NCBI GenBank assembly: GCA_037974335.1
Contig: CM075760.1
Span: 62,440,515 to 62,504,514, forward strand
From: Prionace glauca
Lineage: Eukaryota > Chordata > Chondrichthyes > Carcharhiniformes > Carcharhinidae
Length of the DNA: 64,000 bases
Reading direction: 5' to 3'
Shown here: positions 1-10,289 of the stretch, piece by piece
Numbering within the stretch: the first letter of the stretch is position 1
Layout: every line of letters begins with the position of its first letter
Made by a program: the position numbers and the translations under genes
Notes under the pieces: generated by a model
The model's input: only the letters and a program-made list of their open reading frames with translations
Told to the model about the DNA's origin: nothing
The model's database searches: none

Positions 1-283
1 AATTTGCTGACTATTCCTGAAGTTGCAGTTTTTCAATATGTTCTTATCTTTCATTATATTTTATTTCATTTTATTGTATTCCATATCAAAGACCAAACTT
101 ACTTATAATTCTTGTGATCATGTGAATGGAAACCTGAACAAGGGATAGTTTGCAATGCAGAATCATGTCAAAAGATTTTCAGTTTCATGCACAATCTTGT
201 ATCAATTTGATGTGAGTTGAGAAAGTAACATCTTGTCTCTCGTGTCGCCGTGCATATATTCTCTTGCCGTCTCTATTTTACAG
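1..283. other. AT-rich flank, no gene seen
   Basis: AT-rich sequence with no recognisable coding, RNA or repeat feature. It ends at a pyrimidine-rich stretch and a TTTACAG acceptor that begins the receptor-like exon on the plus strand. Confidence 0.5.
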
Positions 284-690
284 TTCACTTGGCAGTCGCT
301 GTAATCCTATGCCGAAGAAGTTGTGGTCTCTCCAGATGTATAATTTACTATGTGGTGTCCATGGCGGTGACAGATCTCTTGGTCATTATTACCAGCGTGA
401 TATTAAACCGGATTGCTGGGATTTATTTCCCTGGCAGTTTTCTGTCAGTCACCCCTGCAGTCGTCATGTTGTGATAACCTATGGAAGCATTGATAGTTCT
501 GCCTGGTTGACAGTTGCCTTCATCTTTGATCGATTCGTGGCCATTTGCTGCCAGAAGCTGAAAATCAAATACTGCAGGGAGAAAACAGCGGCGTGGGTCA
601 TTGGGACAGTCTGCACACTGAGCTTTCTGAAAACATCCTTCCTGTATTTTATCTTTGAACCGTTATATATAAGTGCCTGTCTGGGAAAGG
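284..690 (+). pseudogene. GPR139-like receptor exon 2, frameshifted and 3'-truncated
   Basis: Decayed copy of the main exon of a class A G-protein-coupled receptor, in the same subfamily as the two intact copies near 34.6-40.1 kb. It starts at a TTTACAG acceptor in the same phase as those copies. The first frame gives the TM1-TM3 region (CGLSRC, TDLLVI, NRI motifs) up to about 471. A frameshift near 460-475 then moves the reading to another frame, which carries the TM3 end with FDRFVAICC and the YCREKTAAWVIG segment. Similarity stops at about 680, so the last three or four membrane helices are missing. It is on the strand opposite to its paralogues and to the IgM gene. It is probably a dead duplicate. 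Confidence 0.8.
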
Positions 691-787
691 GGGCAACCGT
701 ATAATAGGGAAAATGGAGCCGAGTGGATGGGTTTTGGAGAACGGAATGAAGCCAAGCCAAGCCAGAGACAGTTTTTTATATTTAAAA

Positions 788-793
788 TTTATT
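788..793 (-). terminator. Candidate poly(A) signal, membrane IgM transcript
   Basis: AATAAA on the minus strand, about 425 bases past the stop codon of the last membrane exon. The sequence between is AT-rich 3' UTR. It is a candidate only; no transcript data are available. Confidence 0.4.
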
Positions 794-1216
794 TAAAAAT
801 TCAGAGAATATTTTACAGCGAAATTTTTTTTTAAAGTTAGAAAAGTGAACATAGCGATCGAGCTTCACATTGAGAACAGAACAGAGAATCCGTCAATATT
901 TGTACATCTGTTACATACACCAGAAAGAGAAGACAGACCTTAATAGAAAGAGGAATTAACAGATTTGAGTAAGGAATGAAAAAAGTTACTTATGTATACA
1001 TGAAGTTTAAACTACGCGAAAACTATTAACGACAGTTACAATATAACAAAAAAAAGTCTCGTATTTTTCACACTGGAAACTGAAATAACGTCTATGATTG
1101 CCTCTGTTACAGATTCAGAATGATAAACTGAGAGAATAGAATAACCCAGAGCAGATATTGCACTTGAGTCATACAGAGATCTTCAAAATCAGCCCAGAGT
1201 CAAAACATTCAACCCA

Positions 1217-1225
1217 TCATTTGAT
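1217..1225 (-). CDS. IGHM: IgM membrane exon 2 (TM2), coding part
   Basis: A TTTTACAG acceptor is followed by ATC AAA TGA, giving Ile-Lys-stop. The phase is 0, exactly what TM1 requires. IgM receptors in other vertebrates end in a short Lys-Val-Lys tail with the last two residues from TM2. Here the tail would read Lys-Ile-Lys. The exon is too short for ORF finding and was located by phase, acceptor and expected tail. The TM1-TM2 intron would be only 139 bp. Confidence 0.6.
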   Translation of the reverse strand: MK

Positions 1226-1364
1226 CTGTAAAATAAAGAGACAATATTGAAGCAGATGTTTATGATGTGGGACATTAATTTTGGAGTTTTTAATCAGGGA
1301 AACATTGAGAGATTTTCAAATCCATTCTGCCAGTTTGAAATGTGAATGAATTGAATGATCTCAC

Positions 1365-1492
1365 CTTCACCAGAGTGACGGCAGTGCTGTAGAAAATGCT
1401 CAGGAAGAACAGGACGATGAATGTGGAAGCGGTTGTCCAGATGTTCCTGTTATCATCCTCATTGCCTTCAATCAAGATGCGATCGGTGGGGT
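1365..1492 (-). CDS. IGHM: IgM membrane exon 1 (TM1)
   Basis: A 128-bp exon between a CCCCCAG acceptor and a GTGAGA donor. It starts with two bases of a split Asp codon, matching the internal CH4 donor, and encodes an acidic spacer (EGNEDDN), a membrane helix of about 26 residues rich in Phe, Ile and Leu, and ends in Val-Lys. The helix carries the Thr/Ser/Tyr polar face (FYSTAVTL) typical of mu chains, which contacts the CD79-type signalling partners. It makes the B-cell receptor form of the heavy chain. Confidence 0.92.
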
Positions 1493-3352
1493 CTGGGGGA
1501 CGGAGACCAGGGAATGAAATTAAATTACTTTATTGATCCAGGTAATCTTATTGTTATTTTTTTCCCCATTCTTCTTCATAAACTGTTAATTTATTCTCTT
1601 GTATAATTTTCAATGTATATTTACTGTTAAATTCAGGACACTCAGTAACCGATCTCCGTAATTATTTTCACACTTGACCTTTAAGCACATTCATTGGACG
1701 GTCCATGTCAGAAAGCACTGAAGATGTTATCTTGAGTGTTAGTTTATTTTTGATCAATTTGGCACTATCCTTCATTGAAGAATATTATGACTGATATCGA
1801 GTAACGTTCACTGACCAATGATTGTTTTCACAGATGGTGACCGATCTGTAAACTGTGAATGTTGCTGTTTAAGAGCTGGGATATAATTTCTGATCATTTC
1901 TTATTTGAGGTGGAAATGGCTGGAAGATCACTAGCTTAATTCAGTTTCTCAACGTGTTTTCGGTGCAATGTACATTGGGCTAGTTGTCGATAGATATGTC
2001 CATTAAAATTCATGTTTAAATTTTACTTTCATCATTTACCAACCATTCGTATTTAAGATTTTGCATTTCTGTGCGTGTGCACGATCATCTCGTGGTCTAC
2101 ATAAATCTTTCGCTCTGAGTTAATATATGTACAAGAGCGTTAATATACGCGTTCATATGCCTGTGTTGATTTATGTGGTTGTGTGTCTGCATTTGTGTGT
2201 ATATTTTATTCTTCTGTCATAGTGCATGTATGACTCTATTATTGTGTTAAGTCTATGTATATTTATTAATGTCACTCTTAACGGGTGCACATGTGTTTAT
2301 GCCTATTGCTCTGTGTTAATTTCTGTCCTTCTAGCAATGTTTGTTTCCCTTTCTGTGTGCGTCTGTTTCCCCATGTGTCTGCGTGTGTATCTGTTAACAT
2401 ATATGTATTTACGTGTTGATAGTTCTTCATAACGATGTCTTGAAGTTTTGCTTTGATATTTCGTAATGTGTGCTATGGTGTTATGTGCTGTAGGAGCATG
2501 AGAATGTTTGTGTCTACATGTTTGCATGCAAATGTTTTGCTGTCAGTTCATCTACATAAAGTCTGCTTATTTGTTTATTTTCATTTCCATATATGTTTGT
2601 TAACGTGTATAACATTGTGTGTCTCTATATCCATATTCCTGTCAGCGTGAATGTGTGCTATTTGAGCATATATTAGTGTTTGCGTATTTATGTGGATCTG
2701 CATGCATGTGTATCTGTCTGTGTTGTGCCTATGCATGTATGTGTTTGTGTTTGGGTCTGTGTACAGACTCACATAAATGTATGTACTTGTGTGATTTATG
2801 TGTATACATGTGCGTGCGTTTGTTTTTACTTGATTGTGTGCGTATGTTGCTGTGTTAATGCCTGTTTGTAGAAGCATGAGTCGATATATTCGTGTGTGTG
2901 TGTGTGAGAGAGAGGGAGAATCTGTGTGTGTGTGCGTGCCGATGTTTATTTGTGTGTGGATGTATTTGTGCATGGGTGATTCTTTTTGTGTGAGTGTATT
3001 TGTGTTTATTTGTCTAAGTGTGTATTTTTGTTTAAGTATGTGTTCTCTATGAGTGCATTTGTGTGCGCATTCATATTTCTCTGCATGTGTGTTCGTTTGT
3101 GCAAGTATTGCATGCATCTATGTTGTGTTAAATTGTATCTTTGTGTATGCATGTATTTGTGGGGTTTTGTGCATGTGTATGAGTTGTGCATTTGTATGTT
3201 TCTGTGCATGTGTTTGAATGCACCTTTCCGTATTTCTGTATTTGTGCATGGTTTCGTGTGTGCGTATTTGAATGTGTCCTTCTGTATTTATGTGCATATT
3301 TGTGAGTACGTGTATTTGTGCATGTATTTATGCATTTGTGTCGATGTGTGTG

Positions 3353-3385
<33 letters not shown>

Positions 3386-4959
3386 TAGAGAGGGAGAATG
3401 TGTGTGTGTGCGTGCCGATGTTTATTTGTGTGTGGATGTATTTGTGTATGGGTGATTTTTTTGGGTGGGTGTATTTGTGTCTATTTGTTTAAGTGTGTAT
3501 TTTTGTTTAAGTATATGTTGTCTATGAGTGCATTTGTGTGCGAATTCATATTTCTCTGCATGTGTGATCGTTTGTGCAAGTATTGCATACATCTATGTTG
3601 TGTTAAATTGTATCTTTGTGTGTATTTGTGTGTTTTTGTGCATGTGTATGAGTTGTGCATTTGTATGTTTCTGTGCATGTATTTGAATGCACCTTTCCGT
3701 ATTTCTGTATTTGTGCATGGTTTCGTGTGTGCGTATTTGAATGTGTCCTTCTGTATTTGTGTGCATATTTGTGAGTACGTGTGTTTGTGTATGTATTTAT
3801 GCATTTGTGTCGATGTGTGTGTGTGTGTGAGTGTGTGTTTGACTGTGTACGCCTATGTGTGTATTTATAATTGTGACAGTTTTGGCAATATTGTCAGTGT
3901 GTGTATTTTTAACTCTTGCTTCAAGTTTCACCGGCAATCAATAACGAGACATGACCCAGTCAATACGAATAATGGAGCACATTTTCAATGTGTTGCTGTT
4001 TCAATTTATTTTGTGTGAGTGGCACCGTGATATCAGGAGAAAGAATAAAATAATTCATTGATGCATCTCAGAAAACTTATTGACAGAACAGTGAAAACCG
4101 GGGAGGATTCTATGACTTGTTTAATTTGTATTATGGGAAACCAATGCCAGCACATGAAAAAAAAATGTTGGAACATGTTTAAATTGTGTTGCGTAAGGTT
4201 ATGTGTATTACAATGATGAAGGTAATGATATTTAAATATCAGCAGCGAGTAAACCGGAAGCTAATTTGCACTGTTGGCAACTGGTCCTTATAGTCGAGGG
4301 CTGGTCCCTTCCAAACACACTACTTGGGGAGAGGGAGGACAGGGAGCTCAGAGTTTCCCCCTCTCTACCCGGTGATGCAATGTATCTGATGGTTCTAACC
4401 ACTGAGGAGGTGGAGGTGCAGTGGATCAAATAATGGCATTCCTCCTCTTTCCATTGAGGAAGTTGTGGAACATGGATTAGCTAATGTTCCTCCCCCCTCT
4501 TTGTTGGGTGAGTAGGAATCTGGTAGGTTAACAATTTCACTCTCCCTCTCTCTGATGGGGGGATTGTTGCTCCATATTTCTGTGTGACCTTCACTTCAGT
4601 TCCCATTAGGTGTGGTGTAGCAGCAGAAAGCTGACATCAATGGATAAAGGCATGGACAATGAGAGAAGCAGGAACTCAGAAATAAACATGTTGTGTTTGT
4701 TTGTCAGAAATGTTGAAATTGTCGGATTTTTCCTCAGCGGGAGGAAAGTCAGTGAAGTTACTTTGCAGAATCCTGTATGAATGTGCTTTACTCTGTATCT
4801 AACCCAAGGTGTATCTGCCCTGGGTGCATTGGTTCAACAAGATTTGGGCCCCAGACCCTAAAATATCTGACTCAAACCAAAGATACATAATGGAAGTAAA
4901 ACTAAAAAAAAAAACAATTAAACAATTGGATATTTCATTTACCATTACGGGAAAATGAT
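1493..4959 (-). other. IGHM: CH4-TM1 intron
   Basis: A 3.5 kb intron used only in the membrane form. Bases 2060-3870 are a TG-rich array (CA-rich on the gene's own strand). The rest (1500-2060 and 3880-4960) shows no gene. One perfect octamer (ATGCAAAT, 2526-2533) lies inside the array; this may be chance. Confidence 0.8.
2060..3870. repeat. TG-rich array with a tandem copy of about 475 bp
   Basis: Long imperfect TGTGTATTTGTG array. Two adjacent copies of a block of about 470-476 bp are visible: the landmark GCCGATGTTTATTTGTG occurs at about 2938 and again at about 3414, and the same downstream order follows in both. The open frames through it are low-complexity Cys/Val/Tyr-rich artefacts. 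Confidence 0.9.
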
Positions 4960-4974
4960 TTTATTCTTTTTATT
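4960..4974 (-). terminator. IGHM: Secretory IgM poly(A) signals, two AATAAA
   Basis: Two AATAAA hexamers on the minus strand at 4960-4965 and 4969-4974, only about 28-40 bases past the secretory stop codon. Choice between this site and the membrane 3' end sets secreted against receptor IgM in all jawed vertebrates. Confidence 0.6.
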
Positions 4975-5001
4975 GTAGTTTTTAATGTAACCGAGTGATT
5001 C

Positions 5002-5393
5002 TCATTGACATGAATTAACAGTATCCATCAGTGCAAGGGAAATGTTCACAAAACTGGGTTTACCGCTGGATTTGTCAACTGTTCTGTTGATGATCTTCAA
5101 GGGGATGGCTTCATGTCCCACCACACAGGAGTAAGAAGCGCCGCTGGACCATTCCTCTGCTGCAATGGATAACAGGCTGTACATGAAGAAGGAGCTATCG
5201 CCGTTCTCCGCCACCACCTCGGTGTTCCTGTAGTTCCCGGGATTCACCGGCTTGTCGTTGACTGTCCAGTTAACGAAGATCTCTCGGGGGGAGAAACCTC
5301 TCACTAAGCAGCTGAGGGAGACGAATCTCTGAGCGGAGACTTCTTCTGCCGAGGGCAGGAGGACAGAGACGGATGGTTTCCGTGGATTTGGAT
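5002..5393 (-). CDS. IGHM: IgM CH4 exon with secretory tailpiece
   Basis: Last Ig constant domain of the mu chain. The exon opens after a TTTCTGCAG acceptor with two bases of a split codon. It reads as a C1-set Ig domain: first Cys in [10 protein letters not shown], Trp in FVNWTV, second Cys in YSCVVGHEA. It ends in a tailpiece with an N-glycosylation site (NIS) and a penultimate-type Cys (NSCQ-stop), the hallmarks of polymer-forming secreted IgM. An internal GGTAAAC donor at 5062-5063 (exon end 5064) removes the tailpiece and joins TM1 in frame as a GAC codon. No break was seen. Confidence 0.96.
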
Positions 5394-5900
5394 CTGCAGA
5401 AAATGTACAATAAATGTCAATAAACTGAAGAATTTATGAGAGGATGGAACTGCTGGCTGGATATCAGAAAAAAATGTGCTTCGCTTTCGGTATTACTTTT
5501 CCATTTTTGACGTCCAGCTTGGGGGAGAGGTGAACACAATCGTTTTCTCAAATAACTCAGGGGGGCGGACTGGAAAGTTTCAGAAAGTTTACAGCACAAA
5601 ATCAGTTATTCGACTCAAAAGATCTGTTTTTTTTTCTTTTAGTTTTCTGGTTTTTATACTCGACATCAGGCTCCTGCCTCCTTGTTTGATCTCAAACCAG
5701 TAACATAACCTTCAGTTCACTTGTCATTCATTAACACATTAAATTTCCCCGTTGAAATATCTACCAGTCCAGGGTGTTTTAGTTAGTAGAATTTCCATTC
5801 AGGGGAGACCATTAATACACTGAACAATAAAAATTGACAAGCGCACTTAAACTGGAGATAGACACAGTGACGCATTTATTATTTCAATCTCTCAGCTCAC
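5394..5900 (-). other. IGHM: CH3-CH4 intron
   Basis: About 0.5 kb, AT-rich, with no recognisable repeat or coding feature. Confidence 0.85.
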
Positions 5901-6209
5901 CTGTTTCCTTGTGGATGGATGTTCTTAAAGGAGTTGGCAGATCCTGATGGCTCACCACGCACTCAAACACAGCCCCTCTCTGCCAGGCTTGTGTCGAGAT
6001 GTTTAATGTGCTGATCAGGCTGCCAGGATCCTCTCCAGCCTTTTCGGCAATCTCTGATTTCAAATACTTCCTGTCTCGGATCCAGGACACGTTAACTCCA
6101 TAAGGAGCATTGGAAATGATGCAGGTTAAAGTCACGGTCGTCTCCAGTAAGACCTGTTCTATTGGTGGTGGCTGTATCTTCATTGTGGTATCATGGCACT
6201 GGGGAGGAT
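5901..6209 (-). CDS. IGHM: IgM CH3 exon
   Basis: A 309-bp exon from a TTCACAG acceptor to a GTGAGC donor, phase 1 at both ends. It encodes an Ig constant domain with Cys (TLTCIISN), Trp (VSWIRD) and Cys (FECVVSH) in order, a likely N-glycosylation site (NIS) and an extra Cys near the start (PPQCHD) that may link heavy chains. The open frame and spacing match an intact mu CH3. Confidence 0.94.
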
Positions 6210-7716
6210 CTGTGAATGAAACATGAAAATCAACCCTAGTTCCCCTTCAGAAGAGCAGTATTCAGCGTGAAGGAGAAAAAGTCGCCTTCGAGATATTAAT
6301 ATCGCCTTTAAACTTCTATAGACGATGGCAAACCGGTTGCTTTGTGAAATTATTCTCTTTATGGCGGGGCAGGCTCGAAGGGCCAGATGGCCTACTCCTG
6401 CTCCTATTTCTTATGTTCTTATGTTCTTATTAAAATATTTTAGCAGCGGTATCATTCTCATGAATCAGCATTGCAGCATTCCCGAACAAATATACCATGT
6501 GAACTCAGGAACAAGGTATTGTCATTGATTTATAATAGGATGAATGCACTTTGCAGCATTTTACCCCTGTGCTGTGACCTGTGAATACAGAGTTGGCTTG
6601 GCCATAAAAGACAGAGGGTGGCAGTGGAGGCGTCATTTTCTGATTGAAGTTCGGTGACTAGTGTTGTTCCAGACGGTTCTGTACTGGGGCTCCTGCTGTT
6701 TGTGATATGATTGAGAAGAAGATGTTGCTGGTCTGATTAGAAAGTTTGTGGATGAAAGAAAGATTGCTGGAGTTGCCGACAGTGATGAGCATTGTCAAGA
6801 TAGATATATCTTTGTCAATGTTAATCACCATCTGCAACATAGGCAAGATATAGATAGGCTGGAAAATTGGGTGGAGAAATGGCAGATGGAATTTAATCCT
6901 GAAGAATGAGAAGTGATGCATTTTGGCAGATTTAATAGGGTGGGGGGGAGGCTATACAATAAATGGCAGAACCATCAGGAGTATAGGCACACAGAGGGAC
7001 CTGGGTGTGCAAATCAACAGATCCTTAAAGGTGGCAACTCAGCTGGAAAAGATAGTGAAGAAGGGATATGACATGCTTGCTTTTATTGGACTTGGCATAG
7101 AGTATAAACGTAGGCATACAATGTTGCAGTTATATAGAACGTTACTTAGACCACATTTGGATGACTGCATCCAGTTCTGGTGGTCACATTAACAGAAGGT
7201 CGTGGAAGCTTTGAGAGAGTGCAGAAAAGGTTTACCAGGATGTTGCCTGGTATGGAGGGTCTTCGCTATGAGATTCAGTAAGCTAGGGTTGTTCTTCCTG
7301 GAAAAAAGGGATGTTGACGGGCATAATAGAAGCTTATAAAATTATGAAGGGCATAGATAGGGTGAACAGTTGGAAGCTTTTTCCCAGGTGGAAGTGACAA
7401 ACACAAAGTGTCACAAGTTCAAGGTAAGGGACGGGGGGAGGCGGCAAGGTTCAATACTGATATGCGTATTTTACACAGAGGGCAAAGGGGCCCGGAATGC
7501 ACTACCAAACAAGGTGGTTGAGGCAGACACTTTAGGATCATTTAAGACTTATCCAAGACTTAGAGATAGCCACACGAATAGACTGGAGATCGAGGGATAC
7601 AACTAGATGGTCTAGTTAGGAACACATGATGGGTCCAAGCTTGGAGGGCCGAAGGCCCTGCTCCTGTGCTGTATTGTTATTTGTTCTTTTTTTTTTGCTA
7701 GGATTGAGACTCTTAC
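6210..7716 (-). other. IGHM: CH2-CH3 intron
   Basis: A 1.5 kb intron largely filled by a decayed CR1-like LINE in the opposite orientation (about 6650-7690). A short repeat tail precedes it (6340-6430). Confidence 0.85.
6650..7690 (+). mobile_element. CR1-like LINE 3' part, decayed
   Basis: Same family as the better preserved copy at 59.27-60.3 kb. Matching protein pieces in the same order include the block around IRSIGTQRDLGVQI, LAFIGLGIEYK, LYRTLLRPHLDDCIQFW, and the terminal part ending in a RNALPNKVVEADTLGSFK-like segment. Many stops and small frameshifts; no longer coding. It lies inside the CH2-CH3 intron, antisense to IgM. Confidence 0.85.
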
Positions 7717-8049
7717 CCTGAGATTCGCTGATGTTCTGACTCTGAGTGAGCTCTTGATGTGTGACCTGGCAGGTATAAACCGCTTTGCTGAACCATTCCC
7801 GAGCGGAGACTGTCAGCCGACTGCTGGCCGAGAAGTTCCCGTTCACTTGACAGCCGGGAGAGGTGACAATTCCTGAATCCATGGGTTCCCCATTCTTCAG
7901 CCACTTCACCGTCATTGACTTTGGCTGGAAATCGATGATTGAACAGACGATGGTTGCAAATTTCCTGTTTGTGATTTCTTCACTGGAACTCACGGTGAGG
8001 ATAACAGTTGGGGGGATGTCACCTTCAACAAACACATGTTTAGATATTA
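7717..8049 (-). CDS. IGHM: IgM CH2 exon
   Basis: A 333-bp exon between an ACTTCAG acceptor and a GTAAGA donor, phase 1 at both ends. Ig domain landmarks: Cys in TIVCSIIDF, Trp in VKWLKNG, Cys in YTCQVTH, with glycosylation motifs NFS and NIS. The sequence is mu CH2-like throughout and open. A shifted frame also looks open but is only a shadow. Confidence 0.94.
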
Positions 8050-8995
8050 CTGAAGTTTCAATTGACAAGAAAAAAATAGTTCTTTCATGTTAACACCAGA
8101 GCTGCCCATTTGAGAATTGTATCCCTGGTTTTGTTGAATTGGCAGGGGAATGGCGAATGGAATTCAACCGTCAAAAGTGCCACGCAATGCATTTGGGGAG
8201 GGCAAACAAAGCAAGGGAATAGTGAACACAATTGGAGGTTGCGAGGGATTGCATGATCTTGGGGTACATGCCCACAGGTCCTTGTGGATGGTAGGACAGC
8301 TGGAGAAGTTGATCAAGCAAGTATTTCGGATTAATTCCTCGAATATGTGAGGTATTGAATACAATATCAATGGTGCAATGATGGAGCTGTATAAAACACT
8401 AGTTAGGCTACGTTTGGATTTAGCTGCACCGTTCTGGCCACCATGTTGCAGGAATGACGAAATGACTCTGGAGAGAGATGAGGTTTACAGGAATGTTGCC
8501 AGGGCCTGAGAATTGCAGCCATGGGGCGAGATTGGATAGGCAGGAATTGTTCTCCTTAGAAAAAAGAGGAGGCTGAGATGTGACGTAATTGTGGTTCACA
8601 AAATTATAAGGAACGTAGGCAGAAATGATTCATTCCCCATGAGGAGGGCTCAATTTCCAGGGAACATGGTCTTTTCAAATGTATCTGGATCTACATCTCA
8701 AGTACTTTTACCTGCAAAGCTACGAAGCAAGGACGGCTGGAAAGTGGGCTTAAAATGCATGGCTAGTTTCTTTATTCTCACTTCTAGCAAGCAGAGACAT
8801 GATGGGCTAAATGGCCTCTTTCTTCACCGTAACCTTTCGATGATTTCCTGGTTCTGAGCAACTTTTTAGTCAGTAGACATTTACCTGGATTTTACACAAT
8901 TTAAATTTTTCAGAGTGCTACAAATCAGTTATAACTAAAGCTTTATACTGTTCAATCACAACGTCCCTCTCTTAGCCAGGTTTCACAACACTTAC
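8050..8995 (-). other. IGHM: CH1-CH2 intron
   Basis: About 0.95 kb. Its centre (about 8140-8840) is a decayed CR1-like LINE fragment. Nothing else was recognised. Confidence 0.8.
8140..8840 (+). mobile_element. CR1-like LINE 3' fragment, decayed
   Basis: Nucleotide order follows LINE 3' ends seen elsewhere here: a run resembling the segment around a conserved LG(V)-AHRS step, a YK-LV-R-LDL step, and a terminal AAGAGGAGGCTGAGATGTGA-type block. It is strongly decayed and antisense to IgM. Family assignment is by resemblance to the copies at 6.6 and 59.3 kb. Confidence 0.65.
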
Positions 8996-9295
8996 ATGGT
9001 ATTTTAACGCTCTTGACTGAGCCACTGTGTCGAACCTCGCAGTCAATATTGGGGCATTCTTCCGCTGAGTCGCTGATGGTTAACTGGCTGCTCAGGGTGT
9101 AGGTTCCCTGCGTGTTTCTCACTGACGGGTAAGTCTTAAACCCTGTGGTGATCTGCTGCCCATTTCTCTTCCAGATCAGTTTGGTGACATCCGAAGCGTA
9201 ATCCATCGCCAAACATCCGTAGGTGACCGAGCCGTCGGAGTTGTGTTGCTGACAGGAGGAGACCAGGCTGTAGAGAGTGGGTGAAGATGGTGTTG
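8996..9295 (-). CDS. IGHM: IgM CH1 exon
   Basis: A 300-bp exon from a TTTTCCCAG acceptor to a GTAAGT donor, phase 1 at both ends so it accepts the JH splice. Landmarks: an early Cys (VSSCQQ) likely to bond the light chain, the domain Cys pair (YGCLAMDY and DCEVRH), Trp (LIWKRNG) and the FKTYPSV segment typical of shark mu CH1. It is intact. It is the first constant exon reached from the JH splice donor at 17.36 kb. Confidence 0.95.
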
Positions 9296-9864
9296 CTGGG
9301 AAAAAATAGGCGATTGAACAAGTCAGACTCTTATTTGTGTTTATTAAGTCATAAAACATGTTGCTACAAATATGTTTCTGTGTTCGATATAGCTCTTGGT
9401 GTTAAAGGGACCAAGAGATATGGATAGTAGGTATGATCAGGATATTGGTGAGCCATGATCAAAGTGAATAGCGAAGCAGTCTCAAAGGGATGAATGGCCT
9501 ACTGCAGCTTCTGTTTTCTATGCTTCTATCTCAAACATTAAATAGAATTATGATCTTATCCTCATATTTCCCGATTAAAACCTACATTCACCTTTGAGAC
9601 TCTGTTCGTTCTATCAGTTGGGAATTGCTGTCTCTATAGAAACTCATATCCCTGTCTCCACCTCTATCAGATTAGAAAAAAGGAAAAAAAATTCTGGTTT
9701 CCTCAAAATGACATATCATTCATTGGATTAACAGAGAAGAGCAAAGATTTTCTCCATTATTGATGCCACTATTTATTTATCAACCAGCACTTTGTGATGA
9801 GCCGGTATTTATTTCTCAAATAATAGCACTCTGTGATGAAGAAATTTTTTCTTCATTCATATCA

Positions 9865-10010
9865 TTCACTCACCTGATGAGGGAGCTCCAAAAGCTCGCG
9901 ATTCCAAATAAACCTATTGACTTTAACCTCGTGTTGTGAGAATCCTTACTGTGCCCACACAAACCTAACGCCGGCATCTCCACGCTAGTTTTGGAAATTG
10001 CCTGTGTTCA
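9865..10010 (+). repeat. Penelope-type 3' tail fragment
   Basis: Contains the sequence order CACCTGATGAGGGAGC, AAATAAACCTATTGACT, GTGTTGTGAGAATCCTTACT and CGCCGGCATCTCCAC. In antisense this matches the tail next to the GIY-YIG frame at 48.6-49.3 kb. Short, non-coding copy. Confidence 0.6.
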
Positions 10011-10289
10011 AACTGATTCATGCCCCTTCCTCTCTCCAACTCACTGCCTCTCACTCCACAAAACGAAGATTAGTGACTTTGCTTCAAAAATATCTACATA
10101 ATCTATATTTACTCAATGACCAGGAAAATCTAAATGTGATTACAGATTCAAATAAATGCAACATTGACTAATTGAAGGATCATATACTAATAGTAAGAGT
10201 TGGCCATTCGGGCCCTGAAGTCTCCTCCATCATTCACGGAGATTACAGATCATCATTGTGGTGCTAGTTCGGTTTTGCATCTCCTCACT

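Noticed and set aside
2526-2533. Perfect octamer ATGCAAAT as an IgM enhancer element
   Set aside because: A single site in a simple-repeat tract within the CH4-TM1 intron, with no clustered partner motifs.
2226-4018. Several long frames on both strands (up to 206 codons) between CH4 and TM1
   Set aside because: They run through the TG-rich array, are Cys/Val/Tyr- or Thr/His-rich, and exist in several frames at once. Compositional artefacts inside an intron.
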